Positions 10,184-22,986 are shown, numbered from the stretch's first letter. The stretch is DNA of 64,000 bases from Desulfobulbus elongatus DSM 2908 (GCF_000621145.1 NZ_JHZB01000002.1:1-64000), one strand, 5' to 3'. The notes: a model not told the origin generated them from the sequence alone. A program made the numbers and translations.

Positions 10184-10211
10184 TTGAAAAGCGCGGATTC
10201 GTCCCTAAAGT
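10184..10211 (+). promoter_or_regulatory. candidate sigma-70 promoter
   Basis: TTGAAA and TAAAGT are separated by 16 bases, about 160 bases upstream of the next gene. This is the best promoter-like sequence in the 347-base gap 10023-10369; the remainder of the gap shows no gene apart from the tiny candidate frame at 10102. Confidence 0.4.
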
Positions 10212-10369
10212 GGAGGTGTCGGGGACAAGGAATATTCTTGCTTGGCGTGGCAGAGCAGGCATGCAACCAGGCCGCTCCTGACCTGACAACGGGTTGTTCT
10301 TCGTCCAACCGGCGAGGGACGATCGAGGTATTGTTCAATGACACAAGGCGGCGCCTTGGGAGGTATGTC

Positions 10370-10684
10370 ATGAAACGTCAGAACGAGATGATGGAATCCT
10401 TTGTCATGGCCCATCGCGAATTCATGGGCAATCTGGAACGTTCGATCCGGCTCTTGGAGGAGGATATCGACGAGACCGCCGAGATGGAGACCATCTGCAC
10501 CGATGAGTGGTGCCTGGCCACCGAACACAACCTCGACGAGGTGGCCAAGATGATCTACTCGATCAGCGAACCCCGCTGGCTCACCGAGGAGGATTCGCGG
10601 AGGATCGGCGATCTGCGCCGGAGCGTCCACGATCTGTATGCCAGGTATCGGAACGTGCGGTCGGCGGTGCCCTGTTGCTGCTGA
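10370..10684 (+). CDS. small acidic helical protein of unknown function ending in Cys-Cys-Cys
   Basis: The gene is not recognised. Its 104-residue product is predicted to be largely alpha-helical, acidic in the middle (LLEEDIDETAEMETIC) and ends in VPCCC. It contains Cys residues at about 44 and 49 (ICTDEWC) in addition to the three at the C-terminus, which could bind a metal or take part in thiol chemistry. No membrane segment or signal peptide is seen. The ATG at 10370 is preceded by TTGGGAGGT; a longer frame upstream has no ribosome binding site. A strong terminator follows, so it is a single-gene unit. Confidence 0.7.
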   Translation: MKRQNEMMESFVMAHREFMGNLERSIRLLEEDIDETAEMETICTDEWCLATEHNLDEVAKMIYSISEPRWLTEEDSRRIGDLRRSVHDLYARYRNVRSAVPCCC

Positions 10685-10743
10685 CCGGTGCCCGGGGAGG
10701 AGGAACCGGGGCGCGCCCGGTCTTCTCCGGTGTGTGCGTGCCT

Positions 10744-10784
10744 AAAAAAAAGCCGTGGCCGAAATGATGGCCGCGGCTTTTTTG
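10744..10784. terminator. strong bidirectional intrinsic terminator
   Basis: The stem AAAAGCCGTGGCC pairs with GGCCGCGGCTTTT (one mismatch) around a short loop and is flanked by an A-run and a T-run. It sits between the convergent unknown gene (plus strand) and korB (minus strand) and can stop transcription from both sides. Confidence 0.9.
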
Positions 10785-10801
10785 TTCCTTGCCGAAAGGA
10801 T

Positions 10802-11659
10802 CTATCTCATCGCCTCCATGGTTGCGGCCAGCCTGGCGAGGTCGACCTGGCGTTCGTACAACGGCCGGGCATCGTCGGTGTAGGCCGCGAGCTGTTCTTC
10901 AAACACCGGTTTTTCCTGGCGATAGAAGATACCGAGCCGCAGCGGTTCCTCCTCGCAGGCGCGGGCGAAGGCCTGGACCCGGTCGGCGGGGTCGTGGTCG
11001 TCCGGCAGGGGAGCGGTCTGGGCCGCGAACCATTGGTAGGTGTTGAGCTTGTTGAAGGTGACGCAGGGCTGGAGCAGGTCGACCAGGGCATAGCCGCGAT
11101 GGCGGATCGCCGCCTGCAGGATGCCGCGGGCATGTTCCGCGTTGCCGACGTAGGTGCGGGCCACGAACGAGGCGCCGAGGGCGATGGCCACGGCCAGGGG
11201 ATTGAAGGGTTCCAGCGTCACGCCGCCCACCTGCAGCGGCGTGACGAAACCGCGCCGGCTGGTCGGCGAGGCCTGCCCCTTGGTCAGGCCGTAGACCATG
11301 TTGTTGTGGACGATGTTGGTGAGGTCGGGGTTGCGGCGGATGCAGTGGAGGAAGTGGTTGCCGCCTTCCCCGTACATGTCGCCGTCGCCGCTCTCGGCGA
11401 TCACCGTCAGGCGGGGATTGCTGGCCTTGATCGCGGTGGCCGGCGGCAGGGCGCGGCCGTGCAGGCCGTTGAAAAAGTGGACGTTGCAGTATTGCGGCAG
11501 CTTGGCCGCCTGGCCGATCCCGGAAACCAAAACGGTCTGTTGAGGATCGAGGGCCAGTTCGGCCAGGGTTTCGCCGACCAGCTTGAGGATGCCGTAGTTG
11601 CCGCAACCGGGGCACCAGGCAATGTCGCAGTCGCGTCGGACCCAGGAATGTTCGCTCAT
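10802..11659 (-). CDS. korB: 2-oxoacid:ferredoxin oxidoreductase, beta subunit
   Basis: The 285-residue protein is the thiamine-diphosphate-binding beta subunit of a 2-oxoacid:acceptor oxidoreductase that decarboxylates a 2-oxoacid to the acyl-CoA and passes electrons to ferredoxin. The TPP motif begins [13 protein letters not shown] and ends in the Asn pair of IVHNN. Cys16, Cys19 (WCPGCGNYG) and the later Cys in PCVTF are consistent with an Fe-S cluster site. It follows korA with an ATGA overlap. The substrate is most likely 2-oxoglutarate or a similar oxoacid, but pyruvate or branched-chain oxoacids cannot be excluded. Confidence 0.9.
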   Translation of the reverse strand: MSEHSWVRRDCDIAWCPGCGNYGILKLVGETLAELALDPQQTVLVSGIGQAAKLPQYCNVHFFNGLHGRALPPATAIKASNPRLTVIAESGDGDMYGEGGNHFLHCIRRNPDLTNIVHNNMVYGLTKGQASPTSRRGFVTPLQVGGVTLEPFNPLAVAIALGASFVARTYVGNAEHARGILQAAIRHRGYALVDLLQPCVTFNKLNTYQWFAAQTAPLPDDHDPADRVQAFARACEEEPLRLGIFYRQEKPVFEEQLAAYTDDARPLYERQVDLARLAATMEAMR

Positions 11660-13353
11660 CGTTGTTCCTCCTCGCGCAGCAGCGCGGCGATCTCTTCGAC
11701 ACTGAAGGCCAGCCCGTTATATTTGAGCCATTGATCGGCAATGTCGCAGCCGGTTTCGCCCCGCAACAGCCGGGCGAACTGACCGGTGGCATTGTTCTCG
11801 ATGACGATGACCCGCTCGGCCCGGCGCAGGTAGTCCTCCAGCGCGGCGGGCAGCGGATAGAGTTGCACGCAGTGGAGAAAGGCGGTTTGTTCCAGCGGCA
11901 CCTGCGCCAGGGCCTCGATGATTGCCGGCGCAGTCGACCCCCAGCCGACCAGCAGCCGCCGGTAATCGGCGGGGCCGTGGAGCCGGGGCGGCAGGCTCAG
12001 CTCTTCGCGCAGGGGCCGGAACTTGGCCAGGCGCTTGTCGACCATGGCGATCCGCACGCCAAAATCCTCGGTGATCCGGCCTTCGGCGTCGTGCTCGTCG
12101 CTGTCCACGCAGACCAGACCGGCGCCGTATCCCGGAATGCCGCGGGGCGAGATGCCGTCCGGACCGGGGGCGTAGCGCCGGTAGTCCGGGGTGGTGGCGA
12201 CAATGTGCGTCGCTGGCGGTGTTGCCGGCAGGGGCAGGGGATCAAGGTCGCAGAGCGAGTCGAGCAGGTACTGGTCGGTGAGGATAATAACCGGCGACTG
12301 GCTGGCGTCGGCCATGGTGAAGGCATGGGCCGCGCAGGCGAAGGCTTCTTCCGGCGAGCCGGGGGCGAGAATGGCGCGGGGAAATTCGCCGTGGCCGGAG
12401 TAGCGGGCGATTTCCAGGTCGCCCTGTTCGGTGCGGGTCGGCAGGCCGGTGCCGGGACCGGGCCGCTGGGCCAGGTGGACGACCAGGGGCGATTCGATGG
12501 CGCCGCACAGGCTCAACCCCTCGGCCATCAGGTCGAAGCCGCCGCCGGAGGTGCTGACCAGGGCCCGAGCCCCGGCATACCAGGCGCCGAGCCCCATGTT
12601 GATCGCGCTGATCTCGTCCTCCGCCTGCTCGACCACCAGGCCGTGCGCCTCGGCCTGCTTGGCGAGATGAATGAGGACGCCGGTGGCCGGGGACATCGGG
12701 TAGGAGGAGATGAAGGTGCAGCCGCCGGCCAGGGCGCCCAGGGCGACGGACTGGGAACCGTCGAGCAGCAGTCGCCGACCGGCCGCGGCCGCCTGCACGG
12801 GCAGGGCGAAACGGCCGTGCAGCGCAGCGCCGGCCTCCCAGCCGCTCCGGGCCGCGGCCAGGTTTTGGTCCAGGAGGCTGTCGTTTTTGCCGAAGGTCCG
12901 CCGCAGGGCCGTTTCCAACGGGGCCGGCTCCCAGCCGAACAGGCGGACCAGGAAACCGCAGGCGACACTGTTGGCGAACAGGGCGCCGCCGGCCGGGGTG
13001 CTCAGCTCCTGCAACGGCAGCGGCAGCATGCCGGCCGTCCCGCCGAACACCGCCGGGTCGCCGATGCGCACCGTGGCGTCGGTGCAGCGGCCTTCCAGGC
13101 GGCCCAAGGCATCGCGGTCGAACAGCAGGCAGCAGTCGACCCGGTCGGAGAAGGCCCGCACCGGCCGGGTCGAGATCCGCAGGGTCGTCGAGTTGCTGCC
13201 GCCGCGGATGCGCGACATGAACTCGTTGACCACCATCACGTGGAGGCCGGCCGCGACCACGGCGCGCGCCAGGACCAGGCCGAGGGTCTGGAGGCCGTGG
13301 CCGGCCTCGCCGCCAAGGACCACATTCAATTCACTGGATGGGGAAGAATGCAT
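11656..13353 (-). CDS. korA: 2-oxoacid:ferredoxin oxidoreductase, fused gamma-alpha subunit
   Basis: This 565-residue subunit joins the gamma domain (about residues 1-170, starting [12 protein letters not shown] and including [12 protein letters not shown]) to the alpha domain (about 190 onwards, with [33 protein letters not shown] and [15 protein letters not shown]). This fusion is typical of two-subunit KorAB-type enzymes that use a separate ferredoxin; no ferredoxin or delta subunit gene is adjacent. The C-terminus contains [16 protein letters not shown], common in 2-oxoglutarate enzymes. It is co-translated with korB. Confidence 0.9.
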   Translation of the reverse strand: MHSSPSSELNVVLGGEAGHGLQTLGLVLARAVVAAGLHVMVVNEFMSRIRGGSNSTTLRISTRPVRAFSDRVDCCLLFDRDALGRLEGRCTDATVRIGDPAVFGGTAGMLPLPLQELSTPAGGALFANSVACGFLVRLFGWEPAPLETALRRTFGKNDSLLDQNLAAARSGWEAGAALHGRFALPVQAAAAGRRLLLDGSQSVALGALAGGCTFISSYPMSPATGVLIHLAKQAEAHGLVVEQAEDEISAINMGLGAWYAGARALVSTSGGGFDLMAEGLSLCGAIESPLVVHLAQRPGPGTGLPTRTEQGDLEIARYSGHGEFPRAILAPGSPEEAFACAAHAFTMADASQSPVIILTDQYLLDSLCDLDPLPLPATPPATHIVATTPDYRRYAPGPDGISPRGIPGYGAGLVCVDSDEHDAEGRITEDFGVRIAMVDKRLAKFRPLREELSLPPRLHGPADYRRLLVGWGSTAPAIIEALAQVPLEQTAFLHCVQLYPLPAALEDYLRRAERVIVIENNATGQFARLLRGETGCDIADQWLKYNGLAFSVEEIAALLREEEQR

Positions 13354-13407
13354 CGTGACACCTCCTGGTGCGGGTGAACGGAGAAGGATGCCCGGAAAAG
13401 AAAGCCG

Positions 13408-14133
13408 TCACTCCTTCAGGACGACGCGCAGGCTGCCGTCGCGGACTTCGATCGTGTCGACGCCGTCGGCGAAACTTTTCCAGAAACCGGGATCGGCGCC
13501 GAATTCCCGGATCAGGTCGATGTTCTTCAGGCCGCCGAGCCAGGCATTGGGCAGGGGCACGCCCATCACCGAGATGCCGCGCAGGACGACCACCGGCCGG
13601 CCGTTGCGGAAGGCCAGCTCGGCGCCGGCCCTGACCTTGAGGATCTTGCCGCCCATGACGGGAAAATCCGGATCCAGCGGGATGAGCAGCTTGGCGCTGA
13701 CCAGGTCGTCGGCGAAATCGACCACCATCCGGGTGGCCAGATCGGTATTCTGGGCGATCATGCCGTTGATCTCCCGCTCGCTCAGCCGGATCTCGCGGGA
13801 AGCGCCCTCCTCGCTGTAGGGCTCGGGGGTCAGGTCCCCGGTCGACGGCACCTCCCGTGGTCGCTCCTGCCGGTCGCGCTCCGTCCGGCCGCCGATCTGC
13901 TCGAAGCGCTCCAGCTTGCGCTCCAGTTGCTGTTCCTCGGTCTTGCTGAGCACTACCGGCGTAAACGGGCTGGGAAAGAGCCAGTTCTTGACGATGAGCA
14001 GGGTGGCCGCCATGGTGACGAGCATGGTCGCCACCACGATCCCGGCCACCTTGGCCCCGGACAGGCCGGATGGCTTTCGGGGGGATTCGGGCGCGGGCGG
14101 GTCGATCTCGTGCTTGAGGGGGTCGGTTTCCAT
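13408..14133 (-). CDS. single-pass membrane-anchored protein of unknown function
   Basis: The 241-residue protein has a Pro-rich cytoplasmic N-terminus, one membrane segment (about residues 28-48), a charged helical linker (65-110, rich in Glu and Arg) and a C-terminal globular domain (about 115-241) that would lie in the periplasm. The domain contains LSEREINGMIAQNTDLATRM and VLRGISVMGVPLPNAWLG. No enzyme motif is seen. Similar proteins occur in other deltaproteobacteria without known function. It ends 54 bases before korA on the same strand and could be co-transcribed, though a link to that enzyme is doubtful. Confidence 0.7.
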   Translation of the reverse strand: METDPLKHEIDPPAPESPRKPSGLSGAKVAGIVVATMLVTMAATLLIVKNWLFPSPFTPVVLSKTEEQQLERKLERFEQIGGRTERDRQERPREVPSTGDLTPEPYSEEGASREIRLSEREINGMIAQNTDLATRMVVDFADDLVSAKLLIPLDPDFPVMGGKILKVRAGAELAFRNGRPVVVLRGISVMGVPLPNAWLGGLKNIDLIREFGADPGFWKSFADGVDTIEVRDGSLRVVLKE

Positions 14134-14350
14134 GTCGCCTCCGGATGCGTATTTCTTTTTCTATAGGGCAGCTTGGGGCCGCTGTCAAACAGCGCCCTTC
14201 CCCGCAGATGAAAATTTCCCGGGAACCGCCAAAAAAACAGACCGATACGGCCAAAGCGTCATTATTGTCTTGCACGGTCGGCCAATCTTCTGTAAGTGCA
14301 TCGCACTTCCCGCAACACGCCCCGGACTCACCCATGGACTGCTGACGGCA

Positions 14351-15613
14351 ATGAACGGTTATCTTCTTTTTATCCTGAGTGTTCTTCTTCTCGGCTACCT
14401 GATCGAACTGACCGTGGCCCTGCTCAACCTCCGCTCGCTCAGCCCGGTGCTGCCGGACGAGTTCGCCGGGGTGTACGACCGCGCGCAGTACGCCCGCTCT
14501 CAGGAGTACACCAGGGTGAGCACCCGCTTTTCCCTGCTCCAGTCCACGGTGGGCCTGCTGGCGACCCTGGCCTTCATCCTCGCCGGCGGATTCAACCTGG
14601 TCGATGGCGTGGCCCGCGGCTTTGGCCTCGCCCCGATTCCCACCGGCCTGCTGTTCACCGGGATGCTGGCCGCACTCGCCGGCCTGCTCAACCTGCCGTT
14701 TTCCGCGTACTCGACCTTTGGCATCGAGCAGCGTTTCGGCTTCAACACCACCACCGTGGCCACCTTCCTCATGGACCTGGTCAAGGGGATCGTGCTGGCC
14801 GTGCTGCTCGGCGGGCCGCTGCTGGCCGCCATCCTCTGGTTTTTCGAAGCCAGCGGCCCCGCTGCCTGGCTCTACTGCTGGGGCGCCGCCGTGGTCTTCA
14901 TCCTGGTGGTCCAGTTTCTGGCGCCGGTGGTGATCATGCCGCTGTTCAACACCTTCACCCCCCTGGCCGAGGGCGAACTCAAGGAGGCCATCACCCGCTA
15001 CGCCGCGGCGCAGCGCTTCGCCATCCAGGGGATCTACACCATGGACGGCTCCAAGCGCTCCACCCGCGCCAACGCCTTTTTCACCGGCTTCGGCCGCTTC
15101 CGGCGCATCGTCTTTTTCGACACGCTCATGGAGAAACTTACCGCCGACGAGATCGTGGCCGTGCTCGCCCACGAAATGGGCCACTACAAGCTCCGGCATA
15201 TCCCGGTGACGATGGCGCTTTCCGTCGCCCAGATGGGCATCATGTTTTTCATCCTCTCCCGCTTTCTCGAAAACCAGGGGCTCTTTGCCGCCTTTGGCAT
15301 GGAGCAGGTGTCAATCTACGCCTCCCTGGTCTTCTTCGGCTTTCTCTACGCCCCGATCTCGACCATCCTGGCCATCGGCTTCAATGCCTTTTCCCGGCGC
15401 AACGAATACCAGGCCGACCGGTTCGCCGCACAAACCGGCGGTGCCGGCCCCGGCGGCGAGGCCCTGGTCGGCGGGCTCAAGCGGCTGAGCGTCAGCAATC
15501 TGAGCAACCTGACCCCGCACCCGCTGCACGTGCTGCTCAATTACAGCCATCCGCCGATCCTCGCCCGGATCGGGGCTCTGCGGCGGCTGGCCGCCACCAC
15601 CGCGGGCCCCTGA
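14351..15613 (+). CDS. M48 family membrane metallopeptidase (Ste24/CAAX protease-like)
   Basis: This 420-residue integral membrane protein resembles the Ste24 group of zinc proteases. The zinc motif HEMGH is at residues 274-278 (VLAHEMGHYKLRHIP), and the third ligand and active region follow in RRNEYQADRFAA. Several membrane segments lie before and after the motif, and the family phrase GSKRSTRANAFFTGFGRFRRI precedes it. Bacterial members act in membrane protein quality control. The next gene starts one base after the stop, so the two are probably co-transcribed and coupled. Confidence 0.9.
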   Translation: MNGYLLFILSVLLLGYLIELTVALLNLRSLSPVLPDEFAGVYDRAQYARSQEYTRVSTRFSLLQSTVGLLATLAFILAGGFNLVDGVARGFGLAPIPTGLLFTGMLAALAGLLNLPFSAYSTFGIEQRFGFNTTTVATFLMDLVKGIVLAVLLGGPLLAAILWFFEASGPAAWLYCWGAAVVFILVVQFLAPVVIMPLFNTFTPLAEGELKEAITRYAAAQRFAIQGIYTMDGSKRSTRANAFFTGFGRFRRIVFFDTLMEKLTADEIVAVLAHEMGHYKLRHIPVTMALSVAQMGIMFFILSRFLENQGLFAAFGMEQVSIYASLVFFGFLYAPISTILAIGFNAFSRRNEYQADRFAAQTGGAGPGGEALVGGLKRLSVSNLSNLTPHPLHVLLNYSHPPILARIGALRRLAATTAGP

Positions 15614-15614
15614 C

Positions 15615-16727
15615 ATGGCGCCCGTGGACAGCCGCCTCCACGCCGCCTGGCTCTGCCAGCTGGCGCGGGAATACCGCGATATCTGCTACCAGTACGGCGT
15701 CCGCCTGCGCCTGCCCGTGCTCGCCATCGGCGACGGCACCAGGCAGATGGGCAGTTGGTCGGCGTCCGACCGGCGTTTGATGTTGAGCCAGGTCCTGATC
15801 GGCCGGCATCCCTGGAACCTCACCCTCCAGGTGCTCAAGCACGAGATGGCCCATCAGATGTGCAGCGAACTCCACGACCGGGAGGATGCCGGCCACGGAC
15901 CGCTCTTTCGCGCCTGCTGCCTGCGGCTCGGGCTCGATGCCCCTTTTCACCGCGCCAGCGGCGACCTGGCCGAGGGCCTCGCCGCCATGACGCCCGGCTC
16001 CGCCTCCACCGAGCAGGGGCGGCAGGTCATCGCCAAGGTGCGCAAACTGCTGGCCCTGGGCGCATCGGACAACGAACACGAGGCCGCGCTCGCCGTGCAG
16101 CGGGCCGAGGAACTGCTCGCCCGCCACCGGCTCGATTTCGACGGCCTGGCCGAGGACCAGGAACTGGTGCACCGGACGATCAACACCGGCGGCCGGACCC
16201 TGGCCGTGCACCGCAAGGCGATCTGCGCCATCCTGGAGGGCTGCTTCGGCGTGCGGGTGATCTGCGCCTCGCTCTACGATCCGCAGGCCGACTGCTCCTT
16301 CAAGACCATCGAACTGCTGGGGCGCGAGGAAGAGGTGGCCATTGCCGAGCACTGCTACCATTTCCTGGAGAACCGGCTGCACACCCTGTGGGACCGCCAT
16401 CGTCGGGAGTTCGCCGGCAACGGCCGCACCGCCCGAAAGAGCTACTTTCTTGGCCTCCTGGTCGGATTCCGGGAAACCCTGGAGCGGTCGCGGCGGCCGT
16501 CCGCCAAGCCGGCACCGGCATCGCCGCATTGCTCCAGTCTGCCGATGGTGCGCCAGCAGGAACGGCTGGAGGCCTTTGTCGCCTTCCGCTTTCCCCGGCT
16601 GCGGCGACTGCGGGGGCAGGGCGGCGCCGTGGACCGTACCGCCTACCAGGAGGCCGTGGCCGCGGGCAGGAAGATCGTGCTCCACCGGCCGATGGCGGAC
16701 GGCGACGGGCCCCTGCTGCTGCCCTGA
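15615..16727 (+). CDS. SprT-like/DUF2786 protein with zinc-protease motif
   Basis: The 370-residue protein has an N-terminal SprT-like region with the zinc motif HEMAH at residues 76-80 (LKHEMAHQMCSELH), followed by a DUF2786-type segment (KVRKLLALGASDNEHEAALAVQRAEELLARH, read as two parts around residues 142-172) and a C-terminal domain typical of DUF2786 proteins. SprT-like proteins act on DNA-bound substrates in some organisms, but the role of this bacterial combination is unknown. It starts one base after the M48 protease stop. The residues shown support a metal-dependent enzyme. Confidence 0.8.
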   Translation: MAPVDSRLHAAWLCQLAREYRDICYQYGVRLRLPVLAIGDGTRQMGSWSASDRRLMLSQVLIGRHPWNLTLQVLKHEMAHQMCSELHDREDAGHGPLFRACCLRLGLDAPFHRASGDLAEGLAAMTPGSASTEQGRQVIAKVRKLLALGASDNEHEAALAVQRAEELLARHRLDFDGLAEDQELVHRTINTGGRTLAVHRKAICAILEGCFGVRVICASLYDPQADCSFKTIELLGREEEVAIAEHCYHFLENRLHTLWDRHRREFAGNGRTARKSYFLGLLVGFRETLERSRRPSAKPAPASPHCSSLPMVRQQERLEAFVAFRFPRLRRLRGQGGAVDRTAYQEAVAAGRKIVLHRPMADGDGPLLLP

Positions 16728-16792
16728 ACAGGGTGCGGCGGCTGGCGGCGCGGAGCGAAATGTGAGGGATGTGTTAGGACGATGCGGCTTTC

Positions 16793-16822
16793 TTGACGCA
16801 TCGTCATCTCGTTGAGTATACA
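16793..16822 (+). promoter_or_regulatory. candidate sigma-70 promoter of speA
   Basis: TTGACG and TATACA are spaced by 18 bases and lie 35 bases upstream of the speA ribosome binding site. Position and quality make it the likely speA promoter. Confidence 0.5.
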
Positions 16823-16856
16823 GGGGAGACCCGAGGTTTGCGGAGGAACACAACCG

Positions 16857-18773
<1,917 letters not shown>

Positions 18774-18816
18774 ATCCGGACAATTAGACCGTCAGGTTTT
18801 ATAGGAGCCATCAACT

Positions 18817-19563
18817 ATGTCTGGCGTATTCATCTCTCGTGGAATGACCGTTACCATACCGGAAGGCGGTTTAACTATTTCGCTTGGCTCCGATGGTAAT
18901 TTAGCATCGAGCTTGACGATCCATGTCCGGTTCGACGTTTGCCCCACTTGGTGCAAATTAGCGATTCATCACCTCGCTGACGCAGAAGCTTGCCGTCTAG
19001 ACCGCGTTGCAGCATGGGATAAGACGAACGAAGATCAAAAAGGTGTATCACTTGAACGCGAGTTTGAAGCGTCGATGCAAGCGATCATGGCTGCGGCTAT
19101 AGCCCTTGATGCGTTCTACAGCATGATTCAAGGACACGTGCAGTTACCGCCAACCCTAATTCAAAAGTGGCGCACAAAGAGAACATCGAGGTATTCACAA
19201 GTCACCGAGGTGCTGCGTCGCGGTTTTCACCTGAAACCGAATGGAACTGCGAATCTTCGACAGAACCTAAAAGAAATCTATCGATTACGAGATATGGCCG
19301 TCCATCCATCTGGCAAGATTAAGGCACCTCTCCTGCATCCAGAAATCCAAGTTGGTGTAGAGTGGCGCTTCGCCTATTTCCGTGCTCAAAACGCCGAAAA
19401 GGTTGTCAACGCAACAACCGGGATGCTTTGGGATTTGGCACACAACGGAAAACCGACTGATAGCAAGATCATGGAGTACATGAATACGCTGCGCCCTCGA
19501 CTGGTTGAACTCTATCCAGATGGCCACCCTAGTGTGCAACAGGCAGCACCCCCTCCAACATGA
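18817..19563 (+). CDS. unknown protein with a possible HEPN-type R-x4-H motif
   Basis: The gene is not recognised. Its 248-residue product has a beta-rich N-terminus (about 1-45) and a helical C-terminal part. Helices with FEASMQAIMAAAIALDAFYSMI (two segments, about 87-108) and the phrase RLRDMAVHPSG with Arg158 and His163 resemble a HEPN domain, in which R-x4-6-H forms an RNase active site. This is a weak, motif-level resemblance. The gene is clearly less GC-rich than its neighbours and uses different codons (many AAA, ATT and GCA), and a repeat-rich stretch follows it, which suggests acquisition. TAGGAG precedes the ATG. Confidence 0.6.
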   Translation: MSGVFISRGMTVTIPEGGLTISLGSDGNLASSLTIHVRFDVCPTWCKLAIHHLADAEACRLDRVAAWDKTNEDQKGVSLEREFEASMQAIMAAAIALDAFYSMIQGHVQLPPTLIQKWRTKRTSRYSQVTEVLRRGFHLKPNGTANLRQNLKEIYRLRDMAVHPSGKIKAPLLHPEIQVGVEWRFAYFRAQNAEKVVNATTGMLWDLAHNGKPTDSKIMEYMNTLRPRLVELYPDGHPSVQQAAPPPT

Positions 19564-19589
19564 AATAAATAATAAATGGCGAGTAGAAT

Positions 19590-19661
19590 GGTTCCCACGC
19601 TCCAGCGTGGGAACCCGACAAAGACGCTCTAGCGTCTTGTCAGTGGAACGCCGGAGCGTTC
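19590..19661. repeat. array of three hairpins with a shared ACGCT/AGCGT core
   Basis: Three palindromes follow each other: GGTTCCCACGCT-CC-AGCGTGGGAACC (19590-19615), AAGACGCT-CT-AGCGTCTT (19621-19638) and GAACGC-CGGA-GCGTTC (19646-19661). They resemble REP-type elements seen between genes in many proteobacteria. All arms are perfect. Confidence 0.85.
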
Positions 19662-19760
19662 AATTTGCTCGCCGGGAGATCTCGGGACAACTAAAGGTGA
19701 TCAGAGAAGTTTTTCGTCGCGGTTTTGCTCGCATTGACAGAGAATGTAGCCGTCGATTTC

Positions 19761-19838
19761 CCCATCTGTTCCGCTGAGCATCGCAGGTCATAGGGCGGAT
19801 CAGACACGGACATTGTCCGGACACCAGCGAGTTTGGCC
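19761..19838. repeat. direct repeat, copy A
   Basis: The first 30 bases (CCCATCTGTTCCGCTGAGCA and the following TCGCAGGTCA) are identical to those at 20201-20230. The next 45 bases are similar but diverged (GGGCGGAT..., ending AGCGAGTTTG). Confidence 0.8.
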
Positions 19839-19850
19839 AATTTCGGGTCT

Positions 19851-19884
19851 GTGACTTTCTTTTGCTCGCCCAAAAGAAAGTCAC
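19851..19884. repeat. perfect hairpin, GCCC-loop family, copy 1
   Basis: The 13-base arms GTGACTTTCTTTT and AAAAGAAAGTCAC enclose the loop GCTCGCCC. Two related hairpins follow at 20345 and 20420. Confidence 0.8.
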
Positions 19885-20097
19885 CAAAGAAAACGGCGCC
19901 CGACGGGAGCGCCGGCCTTTTGGCCGGTACCCTTGCCGCTTGTCGTCGCCGGGCGGCGCCCAAACTTGCGGCCTACGCCGCTTCGGACAGTGTGCGCCGC
20001 TTTCTCCGGCGCCTGCTGCGCGGCATCGGCGCTCCCGTATGGGTTTCAGGAACCGGAAGAAACAGCGTGGCGTGGCCTCTCTGCCAAGTGGCAGAAT

Positions 20098-20175
20098 TGG
20101 TCGTTTCGACGCGCGCAGCGCGGAGAAATCTCCTTGCCATGGACGAGATTTCTCGTCGCTGCGCTTCTCGACAAA
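20098..20175. repeat. long imperfect palindrome, family copy 1
   Basis: The two arms meet at GAGAAATCTCC and GAGATTTCTCG, and their outer parts (GCGCGCAGCGCG against CGCTGCGCTTCTCGAC) also pair. Related sequences are found at 39476 and 60363. The family resembles palindromes carrying GATTTCTCGCTGCGCTCG that are scattered in many bacterial genomes. Confidence 0.7.
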
Positions 20176-20200
20176 TCGTACCTGCGGTCAAGGGTTTTCC

Positions 20201-20279
20201 CCCATCTGTTCCGCTGAGCATCGCAGGTCAGGGCGGATAAGACATGGGCACTGTTCGAGCGTAAGCGAGTTTGTCCATG
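20201..20279. repeat. direct repeat, copy B
   Basis: The second copy of the unit at 19761. It begins with the same 30 bases and keeps GGGCGGAT and AGCGAGTTTGTCC from the diverged part. Confidence 0.8.
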
Positions 20280-20344
20280 TCCCGCCCTGACCGAGAAGCG
20301 CAAGGAAGCTCGAAGGGCCGGAACAGCGGGGTGCTCTTTTCTTG

Positions 20345-20374
20345 GTCCTTCTTTTGAGCAAGCAAAAGAAGGAC
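20345..20374. repeat. perfect hairpin, GCCC-loop family, copy 2
   Basis: The 12-base arms GTCCTTCTTTTG and CAAAAGAAGGAC enclose the loop AGCAAG. The stem resembles copies 1 and 3 (CTTTTG/CAAAAG). Confidence 0.75.
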
Positions 20375-20419
20375 GGCTCCGCGCCAGCGGAACGCCGTTT
20401 GTTCCCTGCGGGAGGCATT

Positions 20420-20445
20420 CTTTTCTTTGCTTGCCCAAAGAAAAG
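20420..20445. repeat. perfect hairpin, GCCC-loop family, copy 3
   Basis: The 10-base arms CTTTTCTTTG and CAAAGAAAAG enclose the loop CTTGCC. The loop and stem are close to copy 1. Confidence 0.75.
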
Positions 20446-20512
20446 GATCAAAAGAAAAGGGCTTTTTGTCTTTTGAATTCTTCTCATCGTGAGAGATAGT
20501 TGCCGTTATTAG

Positions 20513-20544
20513 GATTGTTCCAACGCTGGAGCGTTGGAACAATC
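20513..20544. repeat. perfect 15-base-arm hairpin before the carboxynorspermidine synthase gene
   Basis: GATTGTTCCAACGCT and AGCGTTGGAACAATC flank a GG centre. The core (CCAACGCTGGAGCGTTGG) mirrors the first hairpin at 19590 with the strands exchanged, so the two bracket the repeat block. It lies about 58 bases upstream of the next start codon. Confidence 0.85.
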
Positions 20545-20602
20545 AATACATTAGAACGATCTTACTCTCTACCAAACAGACGATCCACCTCAAGGAGGCC
20601 CC

Positions 20603-22986
<2,384 letters not shown>

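Larger units (their letters stand above)
19564..20602. other. 1-kb intergenic block made of hairpins and repeats
   Basis: The whole gap between the unknown gene and the carboxynorspermidine synthase gene is packed with inverted and direct repeats described separately. Frames inside it are low-complexity and overlap on both strands, so they are treated as chance frames. The block separates speA from the other polyamine genes. Confidence 0.75.

Noticed and set aside
11662-13377. 571-residue frame on the plus strand
   Set aside because: It is fully antisense to korA, which is supported by its motifs and coupling to korB.
13331-15199. 622-residue minus-strand frame
   Set aside because: It crosses korA, the membrane protein gene and the M48 protease gene antisense or out of frame, and its residues are low-complexity Gly/Glu/Gln.
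19505-20542. Several overlapping frames within the repeat block
   Set aside because: They follow the palindromes, appear on both strands with similar Arg/Ser-rich text, and lack ribosome binding sites.
19590-20544. CRISPR array
   Set aside because: Repeats differ in sequence and spacing, there are no regular spacers and no cas genes nearby.
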